Source of the DNA: Microvirga sp. VF16
GTDB taxonomy: Bacteria; Pseudomonadota; Alphaproteobacteria; Rhizobiales; Beijerinckiaceae
NCBI RefSeq assembly: GCF_016864375.1
Contig: NZ_CP069356.1
Span: forward strand, 186,001-250,000
Length of the DNA: 64,000 nt
Direction: 5' to 3'
Shown here: in pieces, positions 25,128 to 33,061 of the stretch
How positions within the stretch are numbered: the first letter of the stretch is position 1
Layout of the letters: each line of letters opens with the position of its first letter
Notes under the pieces: model-generated
Databases searched by the model: none
What the model was told of the DNA's origin: nothing
The model's input: the letters and a program-made list of their open reading frames with translations, nothing else
Program-made: the position numbers and the translations under genes

Positions 25128-25298
25128 ATGGGCAAGAGCCATCTCAGCCTCACTCAGAGAGTTGTGAACTCGGTTTGGAAAGCCGTCAGGATGCTCGAAG
25201 ATCGTCCCGCACCGCTGCCAAAGGTGAAACTCAATGGGCGGCGCGGCTACGGCGACCGGGATATTCCCTCGCCAGATCAAAACTCTGATCGCGAATGA
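25128..25298 (+). CDS. small basic protein (56 aa), hypothetical
   Basis: MGKSHLSLTQRVVNSVWKAV is followed by a DRPAPLPKVKLNGRRGYGDR stretch and ends PDQNSDRE. Basic and polar. AAGGAG stands 11 bases before the ATG. The stretch from 25299 to 25440 contains no further gene. Confidence 0.4.
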   Translation: MGKSHLSLTQRVVNSVWKAVRMLEDRPAPLPKVKLNGRRGYGDRDIPSPDQNSDRE

Positions 25299-25440
25299 TC
25301 TGAAGTCCAGGCTCGTGCCACATAGGCGGGCCATGGTGTCTCTGTCACGCACGGACATTCTCGAGTCTGTCGGCCGGGGTTTCGATTTCGACCACGCTTC
25401 CCCTTGTTGGTAGCGCTGACCAACCCCACCTTTGTTAGTA

Positions 25441-25514
25441 CCGCTGGCATATGGCCCTAGGCGCCAGCGGCTGAGAGACATCGAGCGCTCCCGCCGTCTG
25501 TCGCGGAGTGCAGC
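25441..25514 (+). promoter_or_regulatory. structured leader, copy A (EcfG-like sigma gene)
   Basis: Stem 1: CCGCTGGC (25441-25448) pairs perfectly with GCCAGCGG (25463-25470); the loop ends in CCCTAGGC. A CTGAGAGACA linker follows. Stem 2: GCGCTCC (25485-25491) pairs with GGAGTGC (25505-25511, one G-U) and contains the ribosome site; the ATG follows three bases later. Copies B (30296) and C (43095) have the same plan with compensating changes in stem 1. Probably an RNA element that controls translation. Confidence 0.7.
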
Positions 25515-26252
25515 ATGCCCAGCAATTCTTCTTCCACATCGCAGATCGCCCTTGCGTTGCCAGGCTATCGGCCGGCAATAGGGCGGGACATCCAGGATCA
25601 CTTGGGGCAGCATCTGCGTTTGGCTGATGAAGCGATGGGCCCTTGGCCTTTGCCAGAGCCGCTTAGGACCTTGGCGGCCAAAATCGACCGCCACCTAGCT
25701 CTTAGGGGAGAGGCGGAGCTATCAGAGTTTCAGAATGGGATCGTGGAGGCTCGACCCAACTTGCGCGCCTTCGCGATTTCCTTGACCGGAAGTCCGGACC
25801 GCGCCGACGATCTCGTGCAAGACGCCATGCTTCGGGCCTTGAGCAAGCGGGCTCTCTTCCAGCCGGGCACGAACCTGAATGCGTGGCTCTGCACGATCCT
25901 GCGGAATGGCTTCTATACCGACCACCGCAGGCGTAGTCATGAGGTCGCCGATACGGATGGAGCCTATGCCGCGCAGCTAGCCATAGCTCCAGGGCAAATG
26001 GACGGGCTCAATCTTCAAGACCTGCAGAATGCGTTACCGAAACTTGCTCCCGACCAGCGTGAGGCGCTGCTTCTCGTTGGAGCTCATGGGCTTTCATATG
26101 AAGAGGCCGCGACGGCTTGCGGGATACCCGTTGGAACGATCAAGAGCCGGGTCAACCAGGCTCGCCTTCGCCTTGCCGAACTTCTGGGCTATGCACCTGA
26201 AGACCTCATGCAGAGTCGATCCCTGCAAACCCGCACTGGTCGCATATCATGA
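25515..26252 (+). CDS. EcfG-type RNA polymerase sigma factor
   Basis: 245 residues. An unusual N-terminal extension of about 75 residues precedes sigma region 2 (RPNLRAFAISLTGSPDRADDLVQDAMLRALSK, residues about 80-112; GTNLNAWLCTILRN) and region 4 (LAPDQREALLLVGAHGLSYEEAATACGIPVGTIKSRVNQARLRL, residues about 178-222). The LPNLRAFAISL-like start and GTN-AWL-TILRN block match EcfG (ECF15), the general stress sigma of Alphaproteobacteria, normally held by NepR and released by PhyR. No nepR or phyR is beside it. The structured leader at 25441 covers its ribosome site. Its last four bases overlap the next gene. Confidence 0.88.
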   Translation: MPSNSSSTSQIALALPGYRPAIGRDIQDHLGQHLRLADEAMGPWPLPEPLRTLAAKIDRHLALRGEAELSEFQNGIVEARPNLRAFAISLTGSPDRADDLVQDAMLRALSKRALFQPGTNLNAWLCTILRNGFYTDHRRRSHEVADTDGAYAAQLAIAPGQMDGLNLQDLQNALPKLAPDQREALLLVGAHGLSYEEAATACGIPVGTIKSRVNQARLRLAELLGYAPEDLMQSRSLQTRTGRIS

Positions 26253-26503
26253 GCACTGACCCTACCGAGAGCATAGCTCTTCATATCGTACGCCATCTTG
26301 CACGAGGGCTGGGCAAGGCCCAAGGGAAGGGCGTACCCATCCAAAAGCTTCGGCACTGGTGGATCCTCAGCTTGAGACAGCGGGGTGAAGCGTTTGACCT
26401 AGGCCTTGATTATGCCGGTCATTGCCAATGGATCGAGCATGGACCGGATGGCATGATCCTGCTCACCGACCTAGGATCCACGAAAGCCGGCGCATCCTCA
26501 TAG
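26249..26503 (+). CDS. 84-aa protein coupled to the sigma gene; paralogue of 39546
   Basis: Start overlaps the sigma stop as ATGA, so translation is probably coupled. IALHIVRHLARGLGKAQGKG, LRHWWILSLRQRGEAFDLGLDYAGHCQWIEHGPDGMILLT is nearly repeated in the protein at 39546-39800 (IALHIVRHLVRGLGKAEGQG, LRHWWTVSLGQRSDDFKLGLDYAATCHWIEHRPDNIIVLT). The fold looks like a small winged helix; the family is not named. Coupling to a sigma factor suggests a regulatory partner, but it does not resemble NepR. Confidence 0.72.
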   Translation: MSTDPTESIALHIVRHLARGLGKAQGKGVPIQKLRHWWILSLRQRGEAFDLGLDYAGHCQWIEHGPDGMILLTDLGSTKAGASS

Positions 26504-26730
26504 ACGGAATATCGAAGACAAGTGCGCAGCTCCCAAGTCGGCCAAATGTGCACAAGAGATATCACGGTGTTCAGAGGATCATCTCGCTTCTCGTCTCCTC
26601 ACCGAGGTTAAACCTTGGAAATGGGATCCAGAGAACATTCGCGCGCCCTCAAATGATCCCAGGCAGGACGTCCGAAGGTCTCATTCAGAGCGTCAAATGC
26701 CAGTTCACACGAGGATCAAAGGTTTCAAGG

Positions 26731-26928
26731 ATGTTTTACGCAGAAGCATTGCACATTGCAAAGCGAATGTTGCTGGATGGAGCGACTTTAACGGAGCTCA
26801 AACAGGCGTCGATGGATTTGCGGGCTCTCACCTCGGACAGCGCCTTGGCCGACCTAGTGGATGCCAAGATCGAATCCATAGAAAGCCAGAACGGATATTC
26901 CGACACCGGAGACGCTGCGACAAGTTAA
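26731..26928 (+). CDS. small helical protein (65 aa), hypothetical
   Basis: MFYAEALHIAKRMLLDGATL, then TELKQASMDLRALTS and ADLVDAKIESIES. Two or three helices. The ATG follows CAAGG; no family recognised. The 227 bases between it and the previous gene hold nothing clear. Confidence 0.45.
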   Translation: MFYAEALHIAKRMLLDGATLTELKQASMDLRALTSDSALADLVDAKIESIESQNGYSDTGDAATS

Positions 26929-27073
26929 GCTGCATCCCGGACGGTTGCGCGGCAGATGACCCGTCGTGCGATCAAGAGGGCGCTGAGCTAAGTCTTCCTG
27001 GAAAACTCATTGTTATGCACGCGTGTACTCCCGAGCCCTGAGGTAAGTTCACGCAACGTGAGAGCAACAATCA

Positions 27074-27712
27074 ATGAAGTGGGATTATGATCCGGAGGAG
27101 ATTCTGGCGGATGGGATTATCCACGGACTGGAAGTTCTGCTCGGGCTTTCCTGCGTTATCGCCTTGTTGGTGATCGCTGCTCAGACAGCCGCTCCGTGGA
27201 AGCTGGCGTCTATCCTCATCTATGGCGGCGGTCTGCTGACGGTCCTTGTTACCTCGGCTCTCTACAACCTGTGGCCTGTCACTCCAGTGAAATGGATCCT
27301 ACGTCGGTTTGATCACTCTGCCATTTATCTCCTCATTGCAGGAACCTACACACCGTTCTTCACGCAGATGAAAGCAGGATTCGAGGCAATCGCCCTCATA
27401 ATTGGTGTGTGGGTAACGTCTGTTGTGGGAGTCACTTTGAAGCTTGCTTTCCCGGGCCGCTTCGAGCGCCTCTCGATCGTTCTTTATCTCCTTATAGGCT
27501 GGAGCGGTATCATAGCTTATGAGTCCGTCCTCGGTACTCTGCCGACCTCGACGCTCGGGCTTCTTTTCGCCGGCGGTGTTCTCTACACAATCGGCGTCGT
27601 CTTCCATCTATGGGAAAGCCTGCGCTTCCAGAACGCTATTTGGCACGCGTTTGTGCTGGCCGCAGCCAGCTGCCACTTTGGTGCCGTCCTTGATGGCGTA
27701 GTGCTGGCGTGA
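27074..27712 (+). CDS. trhA: hemolysin III family (PAQR-like) membrane protein
   Basis: 212 residues with seven hydrophobic segments, the usual HlyIII/PAQR count. Conserved points are the early ADGIIHGLE (family SxxxH), LYNLWPVTPVKWILRRFDHSAIYLLIAGTYTPF (the FDHSxIYLLIAGTYTP signature) and VFHLWESLRFQNAIWHAFVLAAASCHF near the end, whose His residues form the metal site. Bacterial TrhA/HlyIII proteins affect membrane-lipid homeostasis. It stands alone between small genes. The symbol is given by family likeness. Confidence 0.9.
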   Translation: MKWDYDPEEILADGIIHGLEVLLGLSCVIALLVIAAQTAAPWKLASILIYGGGLLTVLVTSALYNLWPVTPVKWILRRFDHSAIYLLIAGTYTPFFTQMKAGFEAIALIIGVWVTSVVGVTLKLAFPGRFERLSIVLYLLIGWSGIIAYESVLGTLPTSTLGLLFAGGVLYTIGVVFHLWESLRFQNAIWHAFVLAAASCHFGAVLDGVVLA

Positions 27713-27814
27713 GCTTGAGCTCAGGTGTATCTGGACAGTGGAACGGAAGGCATCACCAGTCCGTCGTCCATCCGTGATGCTGCAGATTCGACCAAGTGCA
27801 TCCATCAGCTCGCA

Positions 27815-28078
27815 TCAACCCGCGGAGCTGTCCCGTGGCACAAATGCCGGCAGTCGATCCAGATCGCCTTCCTCTTCGGGCGCGGCAACATCTAGGATCC
27901 CGTCCAGAACGTCCGCCATGTCTTCAATCTGTTCGACGCTTGCTGTCAGGGCGAGCCTGAAACCATCCTCCAACTCGATCACGAGTTCGGGGTCGCTGCC
28001 ATCCGATGACGGCAAAACCAGGAAGCGTGCGAGCTTCTTTGTGTCAGGCATGATGTGCTCCGGTTGCTCGTCGGTCAT
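27815..28078 (-). CDS. small acidic protein (87 aa), last gene of a four-gene operon
   Basis: MTDEQPEHIMPDTKKLARFL, ELVIELEDGFRLALTASVEQ, IEDMADVLDGILDVAAPEE. Strongly acidic. Start ATG overlaps the stop of the upstream gene (ATGA at 28075-28078), so it is translationally coupled. Function unknown. Confidence 0.6.
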   Translation of the reverse strand: MTDEQPEHIMPDTKKLARFLVLPSSDGSDPELVIELEDGFRLALTASVEQIEDMADVLDGILDVAAPEEEGDLDRLPAFVPRDSSAG

Positions 28079-28284
28079 CTGAAAATTGTGAACGAAGTGG
28101 CCAGTTGATACTCATACGCGACGCGGCTGTACACCTCGCACGCGTTCTTGACCTCATAGCGGGGTTCCTCATCTCCGGACAGCAGATGCCTGACGATGAG
28201 GAAATCGCCACTCCAACTCGGGCCGAGGAGCCGCTTGTCGACGAATGTGACGTACTGTCCGCATCGATAAACGTGAGCCGGCAT
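28075..28284 (-). CDS. small SH3/KOW-like protein (69 aa)
   Basis: MPAHVYRCGQYVTFVDKRLL, SGDFLIVRHLLSGDEEPRYEVKNACEVYSRVAYEYQL. The order G-x-x-V, then Y/F-x-I-V-R-x-L and E-P-x-Y-x-V-K, then R-x-x-x-E-x-x-L, is shared with the proteins at 28441, 29489 (broken), 32814 and 35031 (broken). It is a small beta-barrel-like family. GAAAGG precedes the ATG. Third gene of the 28785-27815 operon. Confidence 0.65.
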   Translation of the reverse strand: MPAHVYRCGQYVTFVDKRLLGPSWSGDFLIVRHLLSGDEEPRYEVKNACEVYSRVAYEYQLATSFTIFR

Positions 28285-28337
28285 CAGCAGCGCCTTTCAA
28301 GGCAAATGCCTGGTTTCCGAGTGGGGCGCATCTCTGC

Positions 28338-28448
28338 TCACCTCATGAACAGCACAATGAACATGAGAAACGACAGGGCAGCGGCCAAGCTTAGGGTCGA
28401 GAACCAGATCCTCTGGTGTTCAGGCGGGACTGGAACGAGCCTAGACAT
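28338..28448 (-). CDS. tiny membrane protein (36 aa) overlapping the gene upstream
   Basis: MSRLVPVPPEHQRIWFSTLS is followed by a Leu/Phe-rich helix ending FIVLFMR. The start lies inside the last codons of the gene at 28441-28785 (8-base overlap) and is preceded by GGAGGCCATC. Overlap plus ribosome site supports real translation. Second gene of the operon. Confidence 0.55.
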   Translation of the reverse strand: MSRLVPVPPEHQRIWFSTLSLAAALSFLMFIVLFMR

Positions 28449-28785
28449 GATGGCCTCCGATGTCTGGATGCTGGGGCCGGGGCACTAAGGCATCATCAAA
28501 ACCAGGCGTCAGGTTCAGGTTGGCCGGCTCCAGACAGGATAGGGCATCAAGAAGCTGCTCACGGGATTGTCGGAAGGCTGACAGCGGCTGCGGTGTTCGG
28601 CAGAGTTCGTGCTCGCCAGCCATACGGATCTCGTGCCGATGACCGGACGCGATCTGATACTGCGGCTCGGCGGCCTCGGACTGGATGCAGGCGAGGACCG
28701 TGTAAGGAGCCTTCCAGGTGAAATGGGGATGGCGCTTCTCAGCGCATAGGACAATCTCTCCGACCGCAAACCGATGGACTTGCAT
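28441..28785 (-). CDS. SH3/KOW-like protein with C-terminal extension (114 aa), first gene of operon
   Basis: MQVHRFAVGEIVLCAEKRHP, then WKAPYTVLACIQSEAAEPQY and MAGEHELCRTPQPLSAF. The N-terminal 65 residues follow the same pattern as the 69-residue protein at 28075; the last 45 residues are unlike it and end RPQHPDIGGHHV. The ATG at 28785 follows GGAAGGCACGCC. It begins a minus-strand run of four overlapping or tightly spaced small genes. Confidence 0.6.
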   Translation of the reverse strand: MQVHRFAVGEIVLCAEKRHPHFTWKAPYTVLACIQSEAAEPQYQIASGHRHEIRMAGEHELCRTPQPLSAFRQSREQLLDALSCLEPANLNLTPGFDDALVPRPQHPDIGGHHV

Positions 28786-29166
28786 GGCGTGCCTTCCGTG
28801 TTGGCTCGTGCAGGCCGCAATGCACGAGCAAAAGGCACCTTTGCGGTCGGTGACGGCTCGGTCGAATCTCGCAGGTAAGTACCTTCTGGTTCCGTTGAAC
28901 CGGAGATTTGGGACTGACAATCTGCCGACTGTGGGTCCGATCCGAGAAAGCGAGCCTTATGGAGGCAAGGGAGAACTGTGAAATAGGTTCCGCAAAACTC
29001 ATCGATTTCAGTAGGGAACGATGATAATGTACCGAGCCTGGCCTTAAATACTCTGCATATGGATCATTACGGCTGGCTCGGCAGGTCCGCTCACTCTCCG
29101 AGCCGGCAGGCCACTGCGCATGATCCCAGGCTCCCGGGTCCCTGCAAAGCAAAACCAAAGATTCGG

Positions 29167-29458
29167 CTACAGCGACGGCTTTGGTGCGGGTGCACCAGGA
29201 CGAGCGAGCCCCGTGGGTCCGCGCCCGTGGCGGGCAGGGCGTTTTGGCGCCGCGATCAAACCTTCCCGGATTGCCTGCTTGCGTGCGAGCTTGCGCGCCC
29301 GGCGGACCGCTTCCGCTCTCTCGCGGATCTTTCGCTCAGATGGCTTTTCATAGAATTTCCGTGCTTTCATTTCACGGAAAACCCCCTACTCGCTGCATCT
29401 TCCTCTTGAGCGCTCGAAGGGTTTGGTCAACGTTGTTATCTCTGACGAAAACCTGCGA
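29167..29458 (-). pseudogene. rpsU: broken rpsU copy (ribosomal protein bS21)
   Basis: QVFVRDNNVDQTLRALKRKM opens the gene but is preceded by TCG where the intact copy has TTG, so the start is lost. At CGAGTAGGGGG (near 29385) one extra base shifts the frame; the rest (VFREMKARKFYEKPSERKIRERAEAVRRARKLARKQAIREG) is in another frame and is a normal bS21 ending with a Pro-rich tail. The intact copy is at 34652. The rpsU-plus-SH3-like-gene order is the same at both places. Confidence 0.8.
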
Positions 29459-29488
29459 AGGATATCCGTTACTTCGAAGCTCTGATGG

Positions 29489-29673
29489 CTAAGCGCCCCG
29501 GATTTCGCCCTCCCGAACGGCTCGCTCGATAGCTCCCGACTTGATCCGATACCAAAGTTCCCCGGTCTGATCGGTAGGCATGAGCCGCACGACCTCATAA
29601 ACATTACCGGAGCTTATCCGAGCATCGGAGAAGCCAGGCGCGTCCCTCCATTCCGGCGATAAGAATGCACCAT
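29489..29673 (-). pseudogene. frameshifted SH3/KOW-like small gene
   Basis: The start MVHSYR (29673) is in one frame; EWRDAPGFSDARISSG, VYEVVRLMPTDQTGELWYRIKSGAIERAVREGEIRGA is in another. Adding one base after the sixth codon gives 61 residues. It is the upstream neighbour of the broken rpsU and closely related to the frameshifted copy at 35031. Confidence 0.65.
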
Positions 29674-29749
29674 CAAACCCCGGGGATCAAACATCTAATC
29701 TCGCCTTTATTTGTGGTCAGGATCTGTGTCGCTAGCTGAGAGGTCGCCT

Positions 29750-30148
29750 ATGCTCGTGACCAAAGACGAAGTCGAAGTCATCGCTCAAACGCTCTACGAC
29801 GCTCAGGACTGCGCGCGGGGCTGGGACCGAGAGCCGGAACGACTCAAGCAGCCATTCCGGCAGTGTGCCCAGGCTGTCATTGCGGCTGTCGATGAGACTG
29901 GAGGCCAGGCGGGGCCGTTGGGAATTCAGGCGCACCGCCTCGAAAGCTCGCGCAAGGCCACTGCTGTTGATCCAAGTGGATGCGGAGGAGAGCGCAGGAG
30001 AGCCGTCGACCAGTCCGAGGCCGTACAAGCCTGCTCTGTGGCCTGCCAGACCTCCGCCATGCTCGTGGCTCGTTCCCGGGAGCTGATCCGCTATAGCAAG
30101 GCACGGATTGCCCAGTCTGTTGCGCTGCTCCGAAGCCCGCACATCTAG
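29750..30148 (+). CDS. GWDREPERLK-family protein (132 aa)
   Basis: The first 50 residues (VIAQTLYDAQDCARGWDREPERLKQPFRQCAQAVIAAVDE) match the 60-residue protein at 16209. The remaining 80 residues are polar and Ser/Arg-rich (ESSRKATAVDPSGCGGER), ending with a helix (RSRELIRYSKARIAQSVALL). GAGAGG lies before the ATG. Function unknown. Confidence 0.6.
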   Translation: MLVTKDEVEVIAQTLYDAQDCARGWDREPERLKQPFRQCAQAVIAAVDETGGQAGPLGIQAHRLESSRKATAVDPSGCGGERRRAVDQSEAVQACSVACQTSAMLVARSRELIRYSKARIAQSVALLRSPHI

Positions 30149-30295
30149 CCGTGCTCGCTACCTCCGTCATGGCCCCTATTGGATTCCCTAAAGCGCCAGC
30201 CTTGAGGCAAGCCGAATTCCATTCTGCGGTTTATGCGAAATTCGTGGACGTGGTGGACGTGCGAACAGACCCGGATCTGATCCGTTGCCCTGTAT

Positions 30296-30374
30296 CACCA
30301 GTTAAACCGTACCCGTAGGCACTGGTGGCCGAGAGAGACGTGCGCTCCCGCCTGCAAGGTTGAGGAGCGCCGTC
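30296..30374 (+). promoter_or_regulatory. structured leader, copy B (DUF6894 gene)
   Basis: Stem 1: CACCAGT (30296-30302) with ACTGGTG (30321-30327); loop of 18 bases ending CCCGTAGGC. Linker with GAGAGA. Stem 2: GCGCTCC (30342-30348) with GGAGCGC (30364-30370), a perfect pair that contains the ribosome site; the ATG follows four bases later. Same plan as copies A and C. Confidence 0.7.
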
Positions 30375-30843
30375 ATGTCGCGTTTTTTCTTTCATCTCAG
30401 AGGTGACCCTGAGGGCTATAAACAGGATGACACGGGAATGGACTGTCCCGATGTTGAAGCCGCCTACCTGGACGTTCCGGGCCGCCACGGACATGGCGCA
30501 GGAGAGGCTCGCCGAGGGCTGCAATCCCAGCTCCTATGCCTTCGAGATTGTGAATGCTGCGGGCGAGCTGGTTCTGGTGCTGCCCTTCTCCGAGGTGCTG
30601 GATCGTCAGGCAGGACGGCTCCGTCTCAAGCTGTCCAGAGCCGTCAGGACGGCCAAGGAGCGCGGCGCGCGGATGATCCAGGATGATCCAGCATGTTTGT
30701 CGCTGCTTCGGGAACCAATCTCGCTTGAGCCCACCAGCAGAGCGCGGGCCGCCGAATCGGGTTCATCGCTGAAAAGATCGTCTGCTTTAAGACTGGATAT
30801 TGTGCCTTCGGGTGTCTATATCGCAGTTGTCAGGTTCGCCTGA
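30375..30843 (+). pseudogene. DUF6894-like gene with one frameshift
   Basis: MSRFFFHLRGDPEGYKQDDTG, DCPDVEAAYLD is the DUF6894 start (aromatic strand, D-x-x-G, D-x-E-A-A). It then shifts near 30470 into FRAATDMAQERLAEG, AFEIVNAAGELVLVLPFSEVL, the second half of the domain. The shift is one extra or two missing bases. A C-terminal extension of about 75 residues follows. Other copies at 24616 and 43706. It may be a real frameshift or a sequence error. Confidence 0.65.
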
Positions 30844-31165
30844 CTATGATCGTAGAGGCAGAGTGGAATAGGCGTTTAGGACGCGGGTTCGATTCCCGCC
30901 GCCTCCACCACAAGCACACCGGCCGTCCAGGGACTGCAAGACGGATGTTGGGCGACTGGCCTTTCGTTGAGGTCAGGCCGCCATCCCGGTGTGTTTGTGA
31001 TGGGGGCGACATGGGTTCGACTGGGCGCGATAAAGGCTAGGTTGCGATTAGGCTGAGCTACGGCCTTAACAGTGCAAATTCATAAATGCCAACGACAACG
31101 TTGACATGGGTGCAGTGCGCCTCGCGGCGTAACCATCCGGGGCTCGGGACAGCCTAGCAACAGAA
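30843..31165 (+). ncRNA. ssrA: permuted two-piece tmRNA
   Basis: Acceptor piece first: GGACGCGGGTTCGATTCCC (T arm) runs into CGCCTCC-A-CCA, ending at 30910. Coding piece later: it starts GGGGGCG at 31002, which pairs over seven positions with CGCCTCC (30900-30906) to make the acceptor stem. The tag frame at 31088-31132 reads ANDNVDMGAVRLAA followed by TAA; ANDN starts and AA ends are usual for alphaproteobacterial tags. The GCCTAGCAACAGAA segment follows. The order acceptor then coding piece is the alphaproteobacterial circular permutation. tmRNA rescues stalled ribosomes with SmpB. The 5' limit is approximate. Confidence 0.93.
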
Positions 31166-31190
31166 ACGGCACCTTCGGGTGCCGTTCCCA
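31166..31190 (+). terminator. terminator of ssrA
   Basis: Stem ACGGCACC (31166-31173), UUCG tetraloop, GGTGCCGT (31178-31185), then TCCCATTTC. Very stable hairpin directly after the tmRNA coding piece. Confidence 0.8.
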
Positions 31191-31248
31191 TTTCAAGCCT
31201 TTGGCCTTCTCAGCAACTGCCGATCACCTAACAGAAAGACAAGAACAA

Positions 31249-31989
31249 ATGTCAGAGATTCAGATGGGCGGTTACATCCGCGTTCCCAAAGGGACCTGTG
31301 TCTACCCGACGGGTGATGGCGTTGAGGCTCCGTCCGCCCGCGATCAGGTGGTGAAAGTCACGAACATCTTCGATGTGGACGTCAAAAGCGACAACTTCTA
31401 CCTGCTGCTTCCGGACGATATGCGGCTGCGGTACTTCGAAGCGAGTGGTGGCAAACGTCCCATTGATCAGGATATTCTCGAGTTCACCGATCGCCTCACA
31501 AAGGGCGATTATCGGGCGGTAGAATGGTCGAGAAAATGGGCATTGATCGCCGACGTTCAGCCTGCCGAGGCTCGTGCCCGCGCCAAGTCTGCAAAGAAAG
31601 GCGAGAAGACTGAGAAGAAGCCAGTCACCAAGCAGCAACAGATGGCGATCGGTTCCGTATGGCGCTTCACTCAGGATACAGAGCTTCGCTATAAGGTTCG
31701 TAACCCCGCATACGCTGCCATGCGTGGCGATATCGAAAGCAGCCTCCGTGAACTGCCTTCTCACGCTCGGACGCAGACCGTCAACGCGAAGCTGAACGAG
31801 CTTGGCATCATGGATCACACCGATGAATCCTGGGGGCAGGTGACAGCCGGCGAGACCTTTACGGTTCGTAGCAAGCTGACCCACGGCTTCGCCGGCGGGC
31901 AAGATGTACCAATGCTGTTCCGAGGCGAGAAGTTTACGCTGCCCTATGCCAGTCTTGAGCCCTTCATCGAGCTGGTCGCTGAACGATAA
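31249..31989 (+). CDS. hypothetical protein (246 aa) beside ssrA
   Basis: MSEIQMGGYIRVPKGTCVYP, NIFDVDVKSDNFYLLLPDDM, RLRYFEASGGKRPID, then a Lys-rich linker (KSAKKGEKTEKKPVTKQQQ, residues about 122-140) and a second part with IGSVWRFTQDTELRYKVRNP and VRSKLTHGFAGGQDVPMLF. The linker splits it into two beta-rich domains. Base use is less GC-rich than its neighbours. The 3' side of ssrA is a common phage and island integration site, so it may be an island gene; no integrase is adjacent. A TCAGCCG/CGGCTGA hairpin follows the stop. Confidence 0.6.
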   Translation: MSEIQMGGYIRVPKGTCVYPTGDGVEAPSARDQVVKVTNIFDVDVKSDNFYLLLPDDMRLRYFEASGGKRPIDQDILEFTDRLTKGDYRAVEWSRKWALIADVQPAEARARAKSAKKGEKTEKKPVTKQQQMAIGSVWRFTQDTELRYKVRNPAYAAMRGDIESSLRELPSHARTQTVNAKLNELGIMDHTDESWGQVTAGETFTVRSKLTHGFAGGQDVPMLFRGEKFTLPYASLEPFIELVAER

Positions 31990-32069
31990 GCAACTACGAG
32001 CCGGGTCAGCCGACCGTTACGGCCGGCTGAGCATGGATCCGGCGAGACGCCGATCATCAGGTACTGGAT

Positions 32070-32789
32070 TTAAGCGGCCTGAGGCCACGAGGATTTTGTC
32101 TCAGCCTCAAGAAGTTCCTCCGCCTTGCGCATGAACTCATGGCCGGCCAGACCTGGGGCAATCGGATCAAGATAAGAAACCGAGATTGTTCCCGCTCGTT
32201 TGTAGGGCCGGCCGGGTCCCCAGAAGTGTCCTGAATTCACAGCGACAGGTAGAACCGGTGTATCGAGCTTGGCGTATAGCAACTCAACTCCGCGCTTGAA
32301 CTCGATCGGCTCGGAAACCGGCTTTCGCGTTCCCTCGGGAAAGATCAGCACGGAACGGCCCTGCGCCAGCGCCGCTTGGCACCCTTGCACCATCCTCCGG
32401 ACAGCCTTCGAGCCGCTCTCCCGGTCGATCAGGATCATTGGCGACTTGCGCAGGAACCAGGAGAAGACAGGGATCGTCAGCAACTCCTGCTTCGCGACAA
32501 TGGCGACATCCGGAAACAGGATCAGGAACGCGAGCGTCTCCCAGGTTGACTGGTGATTGGCGATGATCAGACAGGGTCTGTCAGGAATATTGTGTTGGCC
32601 CCGCTCGGCATAGGTCAGTCCAACGAGGCACTTCAGGCTGACGAGTATGCCGCGAGCCCACAACCGTGACGCCAGTCGAACGCCACGCTCCGGGGAGCCG
32701 CATAGCCAAAGGAGTGCCAGGACGGGTACGAAGAGGCCCGTCCAGATGGCCAGCAGAACGTCAAAGAGGGTAGAGCGGATACGCTGCAC
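32070..32789 (-). CDS. plsC: 1-acyl-sn-glycerol-3-phosphate acyltransferase
   Basis: 239 residues. An N-terminal membrane segment (LLAIWTGLFVPVLALLWLCG, residues about 12-31) precedes the acyltransferase motifs: ANHQSTWETL (NHxxxxD/E; here Glu ends the motif), KQELLTIPVFSWFLRKSPMILIDRE (block II) and LIFPEGTRKP (block III), then LPVAVNSGHFWG (block IV). It adds the second acyl chain to lysophosphatidate at the inner membrane. The Asp-to-Glu change in block I is unusual but chemically mild. Not in an operon with lipid genes; probably a second copy. Confidence 0.92.
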   Translation of the reverse strand: MQRIRSTLFDVLLAIWTGLFVPVLALLWLCGSPERGVRLASRLWARGILVSLKCLVGLTYAERGQHNIPDRPCLIIANHQSTWETLAFLILFPDVAIVAKQELLTIPVFSWFLRKSPMILIDRESGSKAVRRMVQGCQAALAQGRSVLIFPEGTRKPVSEPIEFKRGVELLYAKLDTPVLPVAVNSGHFWGPGRPYKRAGTISVSYLDPIAPGLAGHEFMRKAEELLEAETKSSWPQAA

Positions 32790-32813
32790 GATGGGTGGCT
32801 TCCTTGGAATGAA

Positions 32814-33044
32814 TCAGCGGTCAACGGATGCCGACGCCCGCACGCCAAGTCCGGCGTCAACGGTGCGGATCTGGGACTCGCCCGCGGCGCGCCCCGTCCC
32901 GCTCGCGGTATTCCTGATTCTGTCGCTGAACTCGCCGTCTCTCTCGGGCATCAGACGAATGACTTCATAGATACCGCTTGTGCGGTCGGCAAGGTGCGTG
33001 CCAGCGGCATGAACCAACTGGCCAATCGAATACTTGTGGCTCAT
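32814..33044 (-). CDS. SH3/KOW-like small protein (76 aa)
   Basis: MSHKYSIGQLVHAAGTHLAD, SGIYEVIRLMPERDGEFSDRIRNTASGTGRAAGESQIRTVDA. G-x-YEVIRLMP-x-x-D-GE is shared with the broken genes at 29489 and 35031. GAGGAGGC lies before the ATG. It sits between plsC and the gene at 33062 on the same strand. Confidence 0.65.
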   Translation of the reverse strand: MSHKYSIGQLVHAAGTHLADRTSGIYEVIRLMPERDGEFSDRIRNTASGTGRAAGESQIRTVDAGLGVRASASVDR

Positions 33045-33061
33045 GGAAAAGCCTCCTCTCG

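Noticed and set aside
30846..31040. Short frames on both strands in the ssrA region, and a tRNA-like T arm
   Set aside because: The T arm and CCA belong to the tmRNA acceptor piece; no complete tRNA cloverleaf can be formed and the frames cross the RNA.
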